Shown here one piece after another: positions 37,381 to 46,752 of a stretch of 64,000 bases of DNA; within the stretch, counting starts at the first letter, position 1, and each line of letters opens with the position of its first letter. The stretch lies in assembly GCF_009914335.1 (NCBI RefSeq), contig NZ_CP043925.1:2728001-2792000 (forward strand), in the 5' to 3' direction. The DNA comes from Proteus columbae (GTDB taxonomy: Bacteria; Pseudomonadota; Gammaproteobacteria; Enterobacterales; Enterobacteriaceae). Under the pieces are notes generated by a model. That model made no database searches, was not told the DNA's origin, and saw only the letters and a program-made list of their open reading frames with translations. The translations under genes were made by a program, and so were the position numbers.

Positions 37381-37671
37381 TTAGGCTAATTTTTCAACAA
37401 ATTTGATATCTAATAATTCAATTTTATCTTTTAGGTTTTCAACAAACGCTTTCATATGTGCCGTTTCATTGTGTTTATCGATAGCGCTCTGGTTTTCCCA
37501 TATTTCAAAGAAAATAAAGGTTCTTGGTTGAGTGGTATCCTTATGAAGTTCATACTGGATACATCCTTCATCTTTATGGCTTGGTTTTATCATTGCTTTG
37601 CAAGCAGATAACACTTCATTTTCATGATTTTCTTTTGCCACAATCGTGGCAATTAATCTGACATTATTCAT
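37381..37671 (-). CDS. Antibiotic-biosynthesis-monooxygenase (YgiN-like) quinol monooxygenase
   Basis: 96 residues from MNNVRLIATIVAK; the longer ORF adds 16 unlikely residues. Small ferredoxin-like alpha/beta barrel dimer of the ABM family. Conserved features are GCIQYELHKD, FIFFEIWENQSAIDKHNETAHMKAF with the central His. E. coli YgiN oxidises menadiol and cycles quinones with MdaB, and the partner gene is close by. About 8 residues shorter than YgiN. Confidence 0.85.
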   Translation of the reverse strand: MNNVRLIATIVAKENHENEVLSACKAMIKPSHKDEGCIQYELHKDTTQPRTFIFFEIWENQSAIDKHNETAHMKAFVENLKDKIELLDIKFVEKLA

Positions 37672-37785
37672 ATGAAATCCTATATTCCAACATAAGTGTA
37701 AATGACAAATAAATAACAACCTGAAATTACTCTAGCATAATTCTTTATTTCATTATTTACATTTAGGCAAAAATAGCTACTTGTT

Positions 37786-38214
37786 GTGATTGGATTAGGA
37801 TTTACCGTAGGTAATTACTTAGGGGGTAAGTTATCGGCAAAAGGAATTGATAGAACATTAGTGATGTTTTTTATATTACTGATTTTATCAATGATCCTTT
37901 TACCCTTAGTTTCAAATCATTTGTTCTTAACGATTATCACTCTTTTTATTTGGAGTGTGGCGAGCTTCGCCCTTGTTCCACCACTGCAAATAAAAACAAT
38001 GCAGATAGCCCATGATGCACCGGGTTTAGTTTCATCAGTAAATATCGGTGCATTTAATTTAGGCAACGCTATTGGAGCCGTTATTGGCGGAGTTGCTTTA
38101 AAATACAGTTGCAACATTGTCCCTTTAAGTGCGGCCTTAGTTGGGATCATTGGTTTATTACTGGTTTTTGCTCAATATAAAGTGAAAAGAGAACCACAAA
38201 GAAGCTTGGCTTAG
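37786..38214 (+). pseudogene. 5'-truncated MFS transporter
   Basis: 142 codons from a GTG at 37786. Four or five membrane segments equal to the C-terminal third of a 12-segment major-facilitator drug or sugar efflux protein (GNYLGGKLSAKGIDR, LVSSVNIGAFNLGNAIGAVIGGVAL). An in-frame stop (37774-37776) just upstream and absence of the first eight segments show that the 5' two-thirds is lost. The remaining frame is intact, so the loss may be recent. Followed by a good terminator. Confidence 0.8.
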
Positions 38215-38247
38215 TCTTTAACGCCCTATTCATACTCACTAAAAAAT

Positions 38248-38278
38248 GAACCTAGTTCACACTTTGGTTCTTTTTTTT
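38248..38278 (+). terminator. Terminator of the truncated MFS gene
   Basis: GAACC-T-AGT pairs with ACT-TT-GGTTC across a short loop and is followed by eight T residues. Confidence 0.8.
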
Positions 38279-39975
38279 CATGTGTAACAACGTCGACAAT
38301 AAAATGTAAACAATTTTACCAATATCAGACAAACTGTTTGTTTTTGCCAACTTATTTCAACGTTTATGGATGGCGTCAAATGTTAAATCCTAAAACATCG
38401 CTAACATAATCGCTGATTTCCGTTATCAAAACAGCGCTATTTAATGATGAAAATAATCTTTTCACTATTAATACTCCCATAATAATCTCAGGATAATGTC
38501 ACTTATTGTGAGATAAGCTTATAGAGCTAAAACAGGCAGCAACACATTTACACACTAAAGAAAATATTCCGTTAGAGATTATTACGTAGCTGAATCGAAA
38601 ATAATTATCTGTAAACTCACTTTTCAATCACCTTTTTTACCTTGAATATTTGTATGACAATTATCTAGATGAAATTAATATTTCACCTAAAAATGAGACT
38701 ATTACTTCAAAAATATTTCATATCTTATCTTTGTTCTATAACAGTCAACTTAAACACTTTTAAAAAGGTAAGAAATCCCCTTAAATAAATATTTTCCTAT
38801 TATCAAATAGAATTTATTTCGTACTTTCTCATTTATAAAGAATAAGAAAAATAGACTTTTTACTTTTATCAATACGATCAAGATCACGTCAATCATATCT
38901 TTAATTGAGAAACGTTAGGAAGAACCATTCTCATTTATTATTTACTTTGCTTATCATAAATTCATTATCCCACTGATTTGTATTACAATTAAATCTAGTT
39001 TGAAAGCGAGTAATTGTGCGACTCTGGATACAAAAAGAAGTTAATCATTGATGAGAGAATCATATTAAAGTCCATTTAAACAGTTAATATAATAATATTA
39101 ACTTTGTATAATTAAAATTATTATATTAAGGATAAATAAAAACAAATCAATGATAATAATTTATTTTCACACTAGATAAAAATAGATATAAATTAGAAAT
39201 AAAAAAATAAATATATTTTAATAAATAAAAAACACGTAAAGAATAGGCAAGAAATAAAAAAAACAAAAGAAAGAAAACAATAAACATTAAAACAAGATAT
39301 AAAAAAACAAAATAAAATATTAAAAATACAAAATAAAATATCATTGATAATGAAAGAGAGTGTTATAAAAATAAAAAAACGATAATTTAAATTATTAAGA
39401 CAATAAAATTTATAACAATAAAATATCGAAATAAAAAATTTTTAGTTTATTTGTTAATAAAATAAGCAAAAAAGCAATTCATTAATTTAATTTATATTTA
39501 TTTTGGGGATTGATGGTCTTTTTTTACCCTAAAAATGGCATTTTAGACTTCAATTTATCTTTTTATTACATAGCTAAAACCATCAATATCGTTCTTTTTT
39601 TCATCAAAAACAAATTTTGCAACAACATTAGCAATACAATTACATTGATGGGCGTCAAAAAACACGACAATTAACAAGCAAATAATGAGAAAAAAGGAAT
39701 TTTTTTATATTTGTCACACAATTGATTTTATTCTATTACATATCAATAAATATTCCCTACAATAGCCAACTAATCTAACCTGACAATTTCCTAAGTGATG
39801 ATATCTTTCATTGTTTAGGTTAGTAACTATCTTTTTTTATTTATGATTTATCGTTTCAGCAAAGTAGAGCATTAATAAAACCTAGTACCCTACACAATTA
39901 TATAATGACCAACTTATAGGTTTGCCAACGCAGTTATAAACGATAACAATTGCAAACTTAAGGATAAAAATAATC
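38279..39975. other. Long AT-rich stretch without a convincing gene
   Basis: About 1.7 kb before lldP. From about 39050 to 39480 it is almost only A and T, with many A-tracts, the kind of DNA that H-NS binds and that is often intrinsically curved. Short coding-like stretches exist (minus 38465-38376, 29 codons from GTG after GGGAG; plus 38512-38589) but none can be assigned. The 65-codon frame at 39344-39147 is low-complexity and not credible. Probably a decayed region plus the lldP control region. Confidence 0.6.
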
Positions 39976-41502
39976 ATGTCAGACTATCTATCATTCTTAT
40001 TAGGCATTGTGCCTTTAGCGGTTTTGATTTTTATGATTTTAAAAATGAAATCAGCCGTTCACCATGCCGTACTTGTATCTTTAGTGATAACTGTTGCACT
40101 TGCTATTTTCCATTGGAACAACACCATTCAATTTGCTTCAGTCTCTGTCCTTTATGGTGCAGTTAAAGGATTGTGGCCAATCATCATCGTTATTCTTGCT
40201 GCTATTTATAGCTATAACTTAATGCTAAAAACAGGTGGCATGGATGTCCTTAAAGATGTACTGGCTGGCATAAGTGATGATAAGCGAGTGCAAGTTCTGC
40301 TTATCTCATGGTGTTTTGGTGGCTTTCTTGAAGCTGTTGCGGGTTATGGTACTGCGGTTGCCATTCCTATCGGCATTTTAATTGCACTTGGATTTGATCC
40401 TTTTAAAGCAGCAGTTGCCTCTTTAGTTGCCAATACAGTTCCTACTGCTTTTGGTGCAGTCGGTATTCCAGTTTCAATTTTGGCGCAAAATACTGGGCTT
40501 GATGTATTAGTATTGAGTAAAACGATTATTATTCAGTTGGGATTATTTAATATCGTATTGCCTTTTGTCATCGTTGCCATTGCTGGTGGCGGAATTAAAG
40601 CGATTAAAGGTGTCGGATTTATTACCTTAATGTGTGGTATCAGTACACTGATCCCTCAATATATCGTTGCAGCTAATTTAGGTGCTGAATTACCAGCGTT
40701 TGCAGGTAGCTTAGTCAGCTTAATTGTGGTTATTTTCCTTGCTAAACGCATGAAAAATAGTGGTGATAAACAAAAAAATGTCAAAAAACATACTGGCAAA
40801 GAGTTGTTAGTAGCAAGTTCTATTTATCTGTTTACTTTTATCTTTATTTTAGCGTGTTCACCTTTATTCCCTACGCTCCAAAGCATGGCGAGTGCGATTT
40901 CCACAAAGATCCCATTTGTATTAAGTGAAACACAAACGGAATATCAAACCATTGCTTGGTTAAGTACACCGGGGGTATTAATTATTCTCGCCAGCTTTGT
41001 GGGGGGAACCATTCAAGGTGCAAGTGTTTCAACACTTATCTCTGTTCTGGTTAAAACGACTATCCAACTGAAAAACTCTATTATTGCCATCACAGCAATC
41101 GTAGCGATGGCAACTGTCATGGATTTCAGTGGCATGATTGGCAGTATCGCTGAAACCTTAGTCGATTTCACAGGCGCAGGATTTATCTTTATTGCCCCAG
41201 TGATCGGTGCGTTAGGAACGTTCGTAACAGGTAGTGACACCAACTCTAACGTACTGTTTGGTAAGTTACAAACCAGTGCAGCAGCTAAACTTAATATTGA
41301 CCCATTCATTCTGGCCGCTGCCAATACCTCTGGTGCAACGGGCGGTAAAATGATTTCACCTCAAAGCATCGCCATTGCTGTTTCAGCGACAAAAATGGAT
41401 GGCCAAAGCAGTGCCATTATGCGTGAAACCTTAAAATACTGTATCGCCTACATCGTTATTCTTGGGGCGAAGATCGGTATTATTTATCATCTAATGAACT
41501 AA
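39976..41502 (+). CDS. lldP: L-lactate permease
   Basis: 508 residues, with about twelve membrane segments. LctP/LldP family proton-coupled lactate importer: GGFLEAVAGYGTAVAIPIGILIALGFDPFKAA and GTFVTGSDTNSNVLFGKLQ are the family hallmarks. E. coli LldP is 551 residues, so this is a shorter LutP-like form. Followed at 120 bases by lutABC, so uptake and oxidation are neighbours. Glycolate or D-lactate may also be carried. No LldR or LutR regulator is adjacent. Confidence 0.93.
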   Translation: MSDYLSFLLGIVPLAVLIFMILKMKSAVHHAVLVSLVITVALAIFHWNNTIQFASVSVLYGAVKGLWPIIIVILAAIYSYNLMLKTGGMDVLKDVLAGISDDKRVQVLLISWCFGGFLEAVAGYGTAVAIPIGILIALGFDPFKAAVASLVANTVPTAFGAVGIPVSILAQNTGLDVLVLSKTIIIQLGLFNIVLPFVIVAIAGGGIKAIKGVGFITLMCGISTLIPQYIVAANLGAELPAFAGSLVSLIVVIFLAKRMKNSGDKQKNVKKHTGKELLVASSIYLFTFIFILACSPLFPTLQSMASAISTKIPFVLSETQTEYQTIAWLSTPGVLIILASFVGGTIQGASVSTLISVLVKTTIQLKNSIIAITAIVAMATVMDFSGMIGSIAETLVDFTGAGFIFIAPVIGALGTFVTGSDTNSNVLFGKLQTSAAAKLNIDPFILAAANTSGATGGKMISPQSIAIAVSATKMDGQSSAIMRETLKYCIAYIVILGAKIGIIYHLMN

Positions 41503-41505
41503 TTA

Positions 41506-41550
41506 ATAAGGAGAAGTGAGCGTGTTTATTTCATTCACTTCTCCTCTTAT
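41506..41550 (+). terminator. Hairpin between lldP and lutA
   Basis: GGAGAAGTGA (41510-41519) pairs perfectly with TCACTTCTCC (41535-41544), extended by ATAA/TTAT with a bulge. It begins 3 bases after the lldP stop. No long T-run, so partial terminator or mRNA-processing or stabilising hairpin. Confidence 0.6.
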
Positions 41551-41621
41551 AACGAAGCAATAAAAGAATTTTATCTTTAGTAAAAATAATAACATCTGAG
41601 CGATGTTTTGGAGTTCGATTA

Positions 41622-42341
41622 ATGAAAGTTAATTTTTATGCGACCTGTCTTGGTGATGTGCTGAAAGCAGATTCAGCCCGAGACACCGTCTTGTTACTTG
41701 AAAAATTAGGCTGCGAAGTCTTATTTCAAGAACGCCAAGGTTGCTGTGGTCAGCCTGCGCTTAATAGCGGTTATGTAAATAACGCAAAACCCGCCATGAA
41801 ATCGTTAATTGAAACATTGGAAGTGAACGACTATCCCATTATTTCACCCGCAGGCTCCTGTACTTACGCCATTAAAGGTTATCCAACTTATCTTGCTGAT
41901 GAACCACAATGGGCATTACGGGCACAAGGTGTTGCCGATCGCCTTATTGATTTAACCAGCTTTATTGTTAACACCCTTGGTGTTGTCGATGTTGGGGCTC
42001 GTCTGCCAGGTAAAGCGGTTTATCACCCATCTTGCAGTTTAACCAGAAAATTAGGTGTCGTAAGTGAGCCTTTAACGCTGTTAAAACATGTTGAAGGTCT
42101 TGAAATGTTACCTTTTGCAAACTCAGAAACCTGCTGTGGCTTTGGGGGAACTTTCTCCGTGAAGATGTCTGAAATTTCAGGCGAAATGGTGACTGAGAAA
42201 GTCAAACATATTATGGATGTGAGTCCTGATTATGTCATTGGTGCCGATACAAGCTGCTTAATCAACATTCAAGGTCGTTTAAGTCGTGAAAAACGTCCTG
42301 TAAAAGTGTTGCATATTGCACAAGTTTTAATGAGCCAATAA
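41622..42341 (+). CDS. lutA: L-lactate oxidation iron-sulfur protein LutA
   Basis: 239 residues (E. coli YkgE). Two CCG domains that bind iron-sulfur or heterodisulfide-type centres: RQGCCGQPALNSGY (about 38-51) and SETCCGFGGTFSVKMSEISGEMV (about 167-190), with CSLTRKLG between. One of three subunits of LutABC, which oxidises L-lactate to pyruvate independently of the FMN-type LldD. Twelve bases before lutB. Confidence 0.94.
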   Translation: MKVNFYATCLGDVLKADSARDTVLLLEKLGCEVLFQERQGCCGQPALNSGYVNNAKPAMKSLIETLEVNDYPIISPAGSCTYAIKGYPTYLADEPQWALRAQGVADRLIDLTSFIVNTLGVVDVGARLPGKAVYHPSCSLTRKLGVVSEPLTLLKHVEGLEMLPFANSETCCGFGGTFSVKMSEISGEMVTEKVKHIMDVSPDYVIGADTSCLINIQGRLSREKRPVKVLHIAQVLMSQ

Positions 42342-42353
42342 GGGAGCCTGCTT

Positions 42354-43775
42354 ATGTCTATCAAAACCAGTGATATAGATTTCAGACCTCGTCTAGAACA
42401 TGAAATGAAAGACACAATCATGCGTAATGCGGTTGTTATGGCGCAAGAACGCATTGGGGCTAACCGTCAAATCATGGTGAAGGAGCTAGGTAATTGGGAA
42501 GAGTGGCGTGATCGCGCTGAACAAATCCGTAACCATGTTCTTGAAAACTTAGATGCTTATCTCTATCAATTATCCGAAAAAGTGACTGAAAACGGAGGCC
42601 ATGTTTATTTTGCTAAAACAGCAGAAGATGCCTCTCGTTATATTTGTGAAGTTGCCAAAAAGAAAAATGCGAAGAAGATTGTAAAATCTAAATCAATGGT
42701 CACCGAAGAAATTGGAATGAATAAAGCCTTACAAAATGAAGGCATTGAGATCATCGAAACTGACCTTGGTGAATATATTCTTCAATTAGATAATGATCCA
42801 CCGTCTCATATCGTGGTTCCAGCGATCCACAAAGATCGTTATCAAATTCGCAAAGTCTTAAATGAAAAACTCAATTATGAAGGCAGCGAAACGCCCGAAG
42901 ATATGACGCTTTTCATTAGACAACGTATAAGACAAGATTTCCTTTCTGCTGATATTGGTGTCACTGGCTGTAACTTTGCCGTGGCTGAAACAGGTACTGT
43001 CTGTTTAGTCACCAATGAAGGTAATGCAAGAATGACCACAACATTACCTAAAACCCATATAGCGGTTATGGGTATGGAACGTGTGGCTCCTACCTTTGAA
43101 GAAGTTGATCCGTTGATAACCATGTTATGTCGTAGTGCCGTTGGCTCACGTTTAACCAGTTATAACACTTGGGTGACGGGCCCACGCGAAGCAGGTAATG
43201 TTGATGGCCCTGAAGAGTTCCATTTAGTGATTGTCGATAATGGTCGTTCTGAAATTTTAGGCTCACAATTTAAAGATATTTTACGTTGTATTCGTTGTGG
43301 TGCTTGCCTAAATACATGCCCTGCTTATCGTAATATTGGTGGTCATGCTTATGGATCAATTTATCCTGGTCCAATTGGTGCGGTAATTTCACCATTATTA
43401 GGGGGTTATAAAGATTTCCACGATCTCCCTTATGCATGTTCGCTATGTAACGCTTGTAATGTAGTTTGTCCAGTCAAAATTCCTTTAGCACAACTGATTT
43501 TAAAACATCGCCGTGTGATGGCAGAAACAGGCCTTACACCAAAAGCAGAACGTCGAGTTACAGGTATGTTTAACTACCTCAATTCACACCCTGCCCTTTG
43601 GAAAGTGGGTATGAATGTCGGTGCAAAAATGGCGGGATTAATGATCAAAAATGGTTCTACACCAATCAAAATCAGTGTTCTTAATGATTGGATGGAATCG
43701 CGAGATCTCCCTAAACCAGATGGTTATAGCTTCCGTAGTTGGTTTAAACGCCATAAAGCAGAAGGAAAAAAATAA
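42354..43775 (+). CDS. lutB: L-lactate oxidation iron-sulfur protein LutB
   Basis: 473 residues (E. coli YkgF). The N-terminal LUD domain (RMTTTLPKTHIAVMGMERVAPTFE) is followed by two ferredoxin-type [4Fe-4S] motifs, CIRCGACLNTCPAY (about 313-326) and CSLCNACNVVCPVKIPL (about 363-379). Transfers electrons from lactate to the respiratory chain. Directly followed by lutC with one base between. Confidence 0.95.
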   Translation: MSIKTSDIDFRPRLEHEMKDTIMRNAVVMAQERIGANRQIMVKELGNWEEWRDRAEQIRNHVLENLDAYLYQLSEKVTENGGHVYFAKTAEDASRYICEVAKKKNAKKIVKSKSMVTEEIGMNKALQNEGIEIIETDLGEYILQLDNDPPSHIVVPAIHKDRYQIRKVLNEKLNYEGSETPEDMTLFIRQRIRQDFLSADIGVTGCNFAVAETGTVCLVTNEGNARMTTTLPKTHIAVMGMERVAPTFEEVDPLITMLCRSAVGSRLTSYNTWVTGPREAGNVDGPEEFHLVIVDNGRSEILGSQFKDILRCIRCGACLNTCPAYRNIGGHAYGSIYPGPIGAVISPLLGGYKDFHDLPYACSLCNACNVVCPVKIPLAQLILKHRRVMAETGLTPKAERRVTGMFNYLNSHPALWKVGMNVGAKMAGLMIKNGSTPIKISVLNDWMESRDLPKPDGYSFRSWFKRHKAEGKK

Positions 43776-43776
43776 T

Positions 43777-44481
43777 ATGTTAAACGAACAAAATCGTAAT
43801 GAATTTCTGCAAACTATTGCTGAAAAATTAGGACGTCCTATTGCGCATAAGCCACAGCCGCAGCCTACACCAGTGAATGATTTAGCGAAAACACGCTTAA
43901 CTAATTTAACTCAAGATGAACTGTGCAAAGAGTTTACGGACTTTGCACAGACTCAAATGGTGAAATGTGTTGTTAGCAAACCAGATGAAGTTATTAATAG
44001 CCTAATTGAGCTATGTGAAAGTTATGATTGTAAAGGCTCAGTGGTAATAAGTGGTGATGAGCGTTTAGATGCACTTGGCATCACAAAAGCGGTTAGCGAA
44101 AAATACGAAACTTATATTTGGAACCCTACACTTGGGCGTGAAAATATTGTTCATGCTGAACGCTCTCAAATCGGAATTGTTTTTGCTGAAGCGGGATTAA
44201 CGGAATCTGGTGGAATTGTTTTATTTTCGTCTCCAGAGAAAGGACGTGCCGTGAGTTTATTACCTGAAACCTCAATTGTGATCCTACGTAAAAGCGATAT
44301 TTTGCCTCGTGTAGCTCAAATTGCTGAGCGTTTACATAAGATGGCTCAAGAAGGTGTGAGAATGCCGTCTTGTATCAATTTAATTGGTGGTGCAAGTTCT
44401 ACTGCTGACATTGAATTGATTAAAGTATGGGGGGTTCATGGCCCTGTTCATGCAGCTTATCTTATTATTGAAGATTGCTAA
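43777..44481 (+). CDS. lutC: Lactate utilisation protein LutC
   Basis: 234 residues from MLNEQNRNEFLQ; the longer in-frame ORF overlaps lutB by 125 bases and is not the likely start. LUD domain protein (E. coli YkgG): GIVFAEAGLTESGGIVLFSSPEKGRAVSLLPETSIVIL, and a C-terminal GGASSTADIELIKVWGVHGP. Third subunit of LutABC. Lies one base after lutB; the lutB end supplies the AAGGAAAA ribosome-site region. Confidence 0.95.
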   Translation: MLNEQNRNEFLQTIAEKLGRPIAHKPQPQPTPVNDLAKTRLTNLTQDELCKEFTDFAQTQMVKCVVSKPDEVINSLIELCESYDCKGSVVISGDERLDALGITKAVSEKYETYIWNPTLGRENIVHAERSQIGIVFAEAGLTESGGIVLFSSPEKGRAVSLLPETSIVILRKSDILPRVAQIAERLHKMAQEGVRMPSCINLIGGASSTADIELIKVWGVHGPVHAAYLIIEDC

Positions 44482-44552
44482 TTCAAGATAAAATAACGTT
44501 AAAACGATAACAAAATAGCTAACAGTCAGAGTCGATCATCGACGCCTAAATC

Positions 44553-44588
44553 AAACCCAAAAGATAAGTTAATGGCTTTTGGGTTTTT
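44553..44588 (+). terminator. Terminator of lutABC
   Basis: AAACCCAAAAG pairs perfectly with CTTTTGGGTTT, then TT; the start of the A-run also suits the opposite gene. Confidence 0.85.
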
Positions 44589-44604
44589 CTCTATTATTTA
44601 CCAA

Positions 44605-45009
44605 TTAATTATTTAATAAAACTTTTGCTCTCCATTGATTTAATTTTATTTCACATGCGAGTAAAACATCCCCTGCCCCAGAACCGCCCATTAATAATGC
44701 TGATTGTCGTTGACATTCAGCGCTTCTAAATTGAATAAAATGCTGCTGAGAACTGGCTAATGCATCAATGGCACTTTTCGCTGCAACAGAATCAATATCT
44801 TCAAGATCACTCTTACTTTTATCATAAATGACATTCATTTGCTGTTCTGTCAGTTTTAACTCATCCAATAAACAAGCTTGCACAGCGGTTCTTGGCTCGT
44901 TTGCGGTCACTTCATAACATTTCGCTAAAGGATCGTATTTACCTTGTGCTGAAGAAAAAAAGCTCACTGTAAGTAAACTACAAGAGATCAGAAATAAACT
45001 TATCTTCAC
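44605..45009 (-). CDS. LprI/DUF1311-family periplasmic protein
   Basis: 134 residues with a signal peptide (MKISLFLISCSLLTVSFFSSAQG). The DUF1311 domain has LTEQQMNVIYDKSKSDL and FIQFRSAECQRQSALLMGGSGAGDVLLACEIKLNQWR, with cysteines that can form two disulphides. Some members (LprI) inhibit lysozyme; others have unknown function. Convergent with lutC. The role here is not established. Confidence 0.8.
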   Translation of the reverse strand: MKISLFLISCSLLTVSFFSSAQGKYDPLAKCYEVTANEPRTAVQACLLDELKLTEQQMNVIYDKSKSDLEDIDSVAAKSAIDALASSQQHFIQFRSAECQRQSALLMGGSGAGDVLLACEIKLNQWRAKVLLNN

Positions 45010-45407
45010 GCGAATTCCTTATAGATATTTATAATAAAATTTATGTTTAACATAATGTATAAAATAACTAATATCATATCTATTAGTGCGAATAGCTTCA
45101 TTTTAGGACATATCGCATCTTACTTGATAAATTTAAATTTCAATCGATTAATAATAAGAAAATATTATTTAACACAATATCAATAGATTGAAATTCAACC
45201 AATAATTTTAAAAATAGCCATTTACTACTTTAACTTTGCATTTAATTGATAAAATAACAAACTTTCTTATACCGAAAAAAGTCTGCCATTTTAGTTTTCA
45301 CTATTTTTTTTCTTAGCATAGCAATAGAAAACCCTCTTTTTTTGCAGTAATCTCATACTATTCTTATTGGCAATTTTTGCCTAAAAACGACCCGTGGTAT
45401 CACTAAT
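45010..45407. other. Intergenic region between LprI-like and DUF486 genes
   Basis: 398 bases, AT-rich. AATTTCAATC (45136-45145) is the exact inverse of GATTGAAATT (45186-45195), a possible hairpin or operator of unknown use. No gene seen. Confidence 0.5.
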
Positions 45408-45752
45408 ATGTTCTACAAATTTACCCCTATTATTCTTCTTATAATTTCCAACGTTTTTATGACATTTGCTTGGTATGGACATCTAAAATATGGCAATAAA
45501 CCCCTTATTGTTGTCATTATTTTAAGCTGGTTGATTGCATTTGTTGAATACTGCTTTGCTGTACCCGCAAATCGCATTGGTCATAATTATTACAGTGCAG
45601 CAGAATTAAAAACCATACAAGAAGTGATCACATTAACTATTTTCGCTATTTTTTCTGTCACTTACTTGGGAGAAAATTTTACATTAAATCATTTTATTGG
45701 TTTTCTTTTAATTGGTGCAGGTGCTTTATTTATTTTTAAAGGCCCTTTTTAG
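45408..45752 (+). CDS. DMT-type DUF486 membrane protein
   Basis: 114 residues, with four hydrophobic segments. DUF486 is a half-size relative of drug/metabolite transporters: NVFMTFAWYGHLKYGNKPL and IAFVEYCFAVPANRIGH near the N-terminus, LGENFTLNHFIGFLLIGAGALFIFKG at the end. Inner-membrane protein; the transport substrate is unknown. Followed by a strong terminator, so monocistronic. Confidence 0.87.
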   Translation: MFYKFTPIILLIISNVFMTFAWYGHLKYGNKPLIVVIILSWLIAFVEYCFAVPANRIGHNYYSAAELKTIQEVITLTIFAIFSVTYLGENFTLNHFIGFLLIGAGALFIFKGPF

Positions 45753-45818
45753 AAAAATCGATTAGTAGATATCATTAGCTCATTTTTACAGCATGTTATC
45801 TACGCTTATTTTGTTATC

Positions 45819-45847
45819 GCCTTATCAAAACTGATAAGGCTTTTTTT
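45819..45847 (+). terminator. Terminator of the DUF486 gene
   Basis: GCCTTATCA AAAC TGATAAGGC followed by TTTTTTT. Confidence 0.93.
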
Positions 45848-46159
45848 ATTCGAAATCTCATTTTCTGATTACTTTTAATACTCTTTATAGTGTGGTTTTT
45901 ACGGAGGATTAAATAACATCATCACTTACCATTAAGTTATATAGTCTACTCAGAATTTTTTTCCAAAATAATAGTCTGTTTTGTAATAAAAATATTCTAT
46001 ATATAGAAACATTTCTCTTGAAAAATATTTTTCATTCGGCGCATAATGATTGCTCTAAGAGAAGCATCGTTTCTCTGTCTTTTTTTTGCCTCTCTTAAAC
46101 TACCGCACCCTTAAAACGTGCGTTTTGTCACTTTAACGTCAGATAAAATGGTATCTGGT
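45848..46159. other. Intergenic region before ykgJ-like gene
   Basis: About 310 bases, AT-rich; nothing recognised beyond the expected promoter region. Confidence 0.45.
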
Positions 46160-46543
46160 ATGAGCAAACATTCTAACGATTTTATTTATATGCAGGATAA
46201 TCCCTGTATGCATTGTGGTGCTTGTTGCGCCTATTTTAGAGTTTCGTTCTATTGGGCTGAAATGGTAAGTGGTGGAGGTGTGGTTCCAGATGAATTAACA
46301 GAACCATTAACGCCTTTTCTCTCTTGCATGAAAGGAACAAATTCTAAAAAACCACGCTGTGACAAACTGATTGGTGAAGTTGGAGAGTGTGTAAGCTGTT
46401 CTATCTACGAACAACGTCCTTCTCCTTGTCGTGAGTTTCAACAATCTTGGGTAAATGGCATTCCTAATGAAGCTTGTGATCGTGCGAGAGCGGCTTATGG
46501 TTTACCTCCATTAACTCATATCACCTTACCGCACAGCGCGTAA
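46160..46543 (+). CDS. ykgJ: YkgJ-family cysteine cluster protein
   Basis: 127 residues from MSKHSNDF; a GTG 14 codons upstream and the ATG of MQDNPC are alternatives, and no start has a strong ribosome site. Eight conserved cysteines: [15 protein letters not shown] near the N-terminus, then C in [34 protein letters not shown]. The pattern predicts a metal or Fe-S cluster; the function is unknown in E. coli as well. Stands alone. Confidence 0.85.
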   Translation: MSKHSNDFIYMQDNPCMHCGACCAYFRVSFYWAEMVSGGGVVPDELTEPLTPFLSCMKGTNSKKPRCDKLIGEVGECVSCSIYEQRPSPCREFQQSWVNGIPNEACDRARAAYGLPPLTHITLPHSA

Positions 46544-46650
46544 GACATCAGAGGGGTTAAGCCCCTCCTGATCATTGAGTAATACCCAACACGCTTTTTA
46601 TAAAAAATAAAATAACAGCGCAAAAAATCATTATTAAATAATACGTTAGT

Positions 46651-46678
46651 TTGACTTTATTTTTAAATAACCTAGTAT
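46651..46678 (+). promoter_or_regulatory. Sigma-70-type promoter of a small ORF
   Basis: TTGACT (46651-46656), 16-base spacer, TAGTAT (46673-46678). 5/6 and 4/6 match to consensus, 75 bases before the small ORF. Confidence 0.5.
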
Positions 46679-46752
46679 ATAAGGTAATGAATTAATAACG
46701 TGTGTTTAGTGAGGTTTTTTATTTAAAAATAGCGATATATTTGGAGGGTATT

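Noticed and set aside
38512-38589. Open stretch DKLIELKQAATHLHTKENIP...
   Set aside because: Looks coding in composition, but has no start, stop codons on both sides and no family I recognise; noted only within the AT-rich region.
39147-39344. 65-codon minus-strand ORF
   Set aside because: Made almost only of Phe, Leu, Ile, Tyr and Val from A-rich DNA; low complexity, no ribosome site.
46551-46567. GAGGGG/CCCCTC hairpin after the ykgJ-like gene
   Set aside because: Short stem without a T-run; not listed as a terminator.
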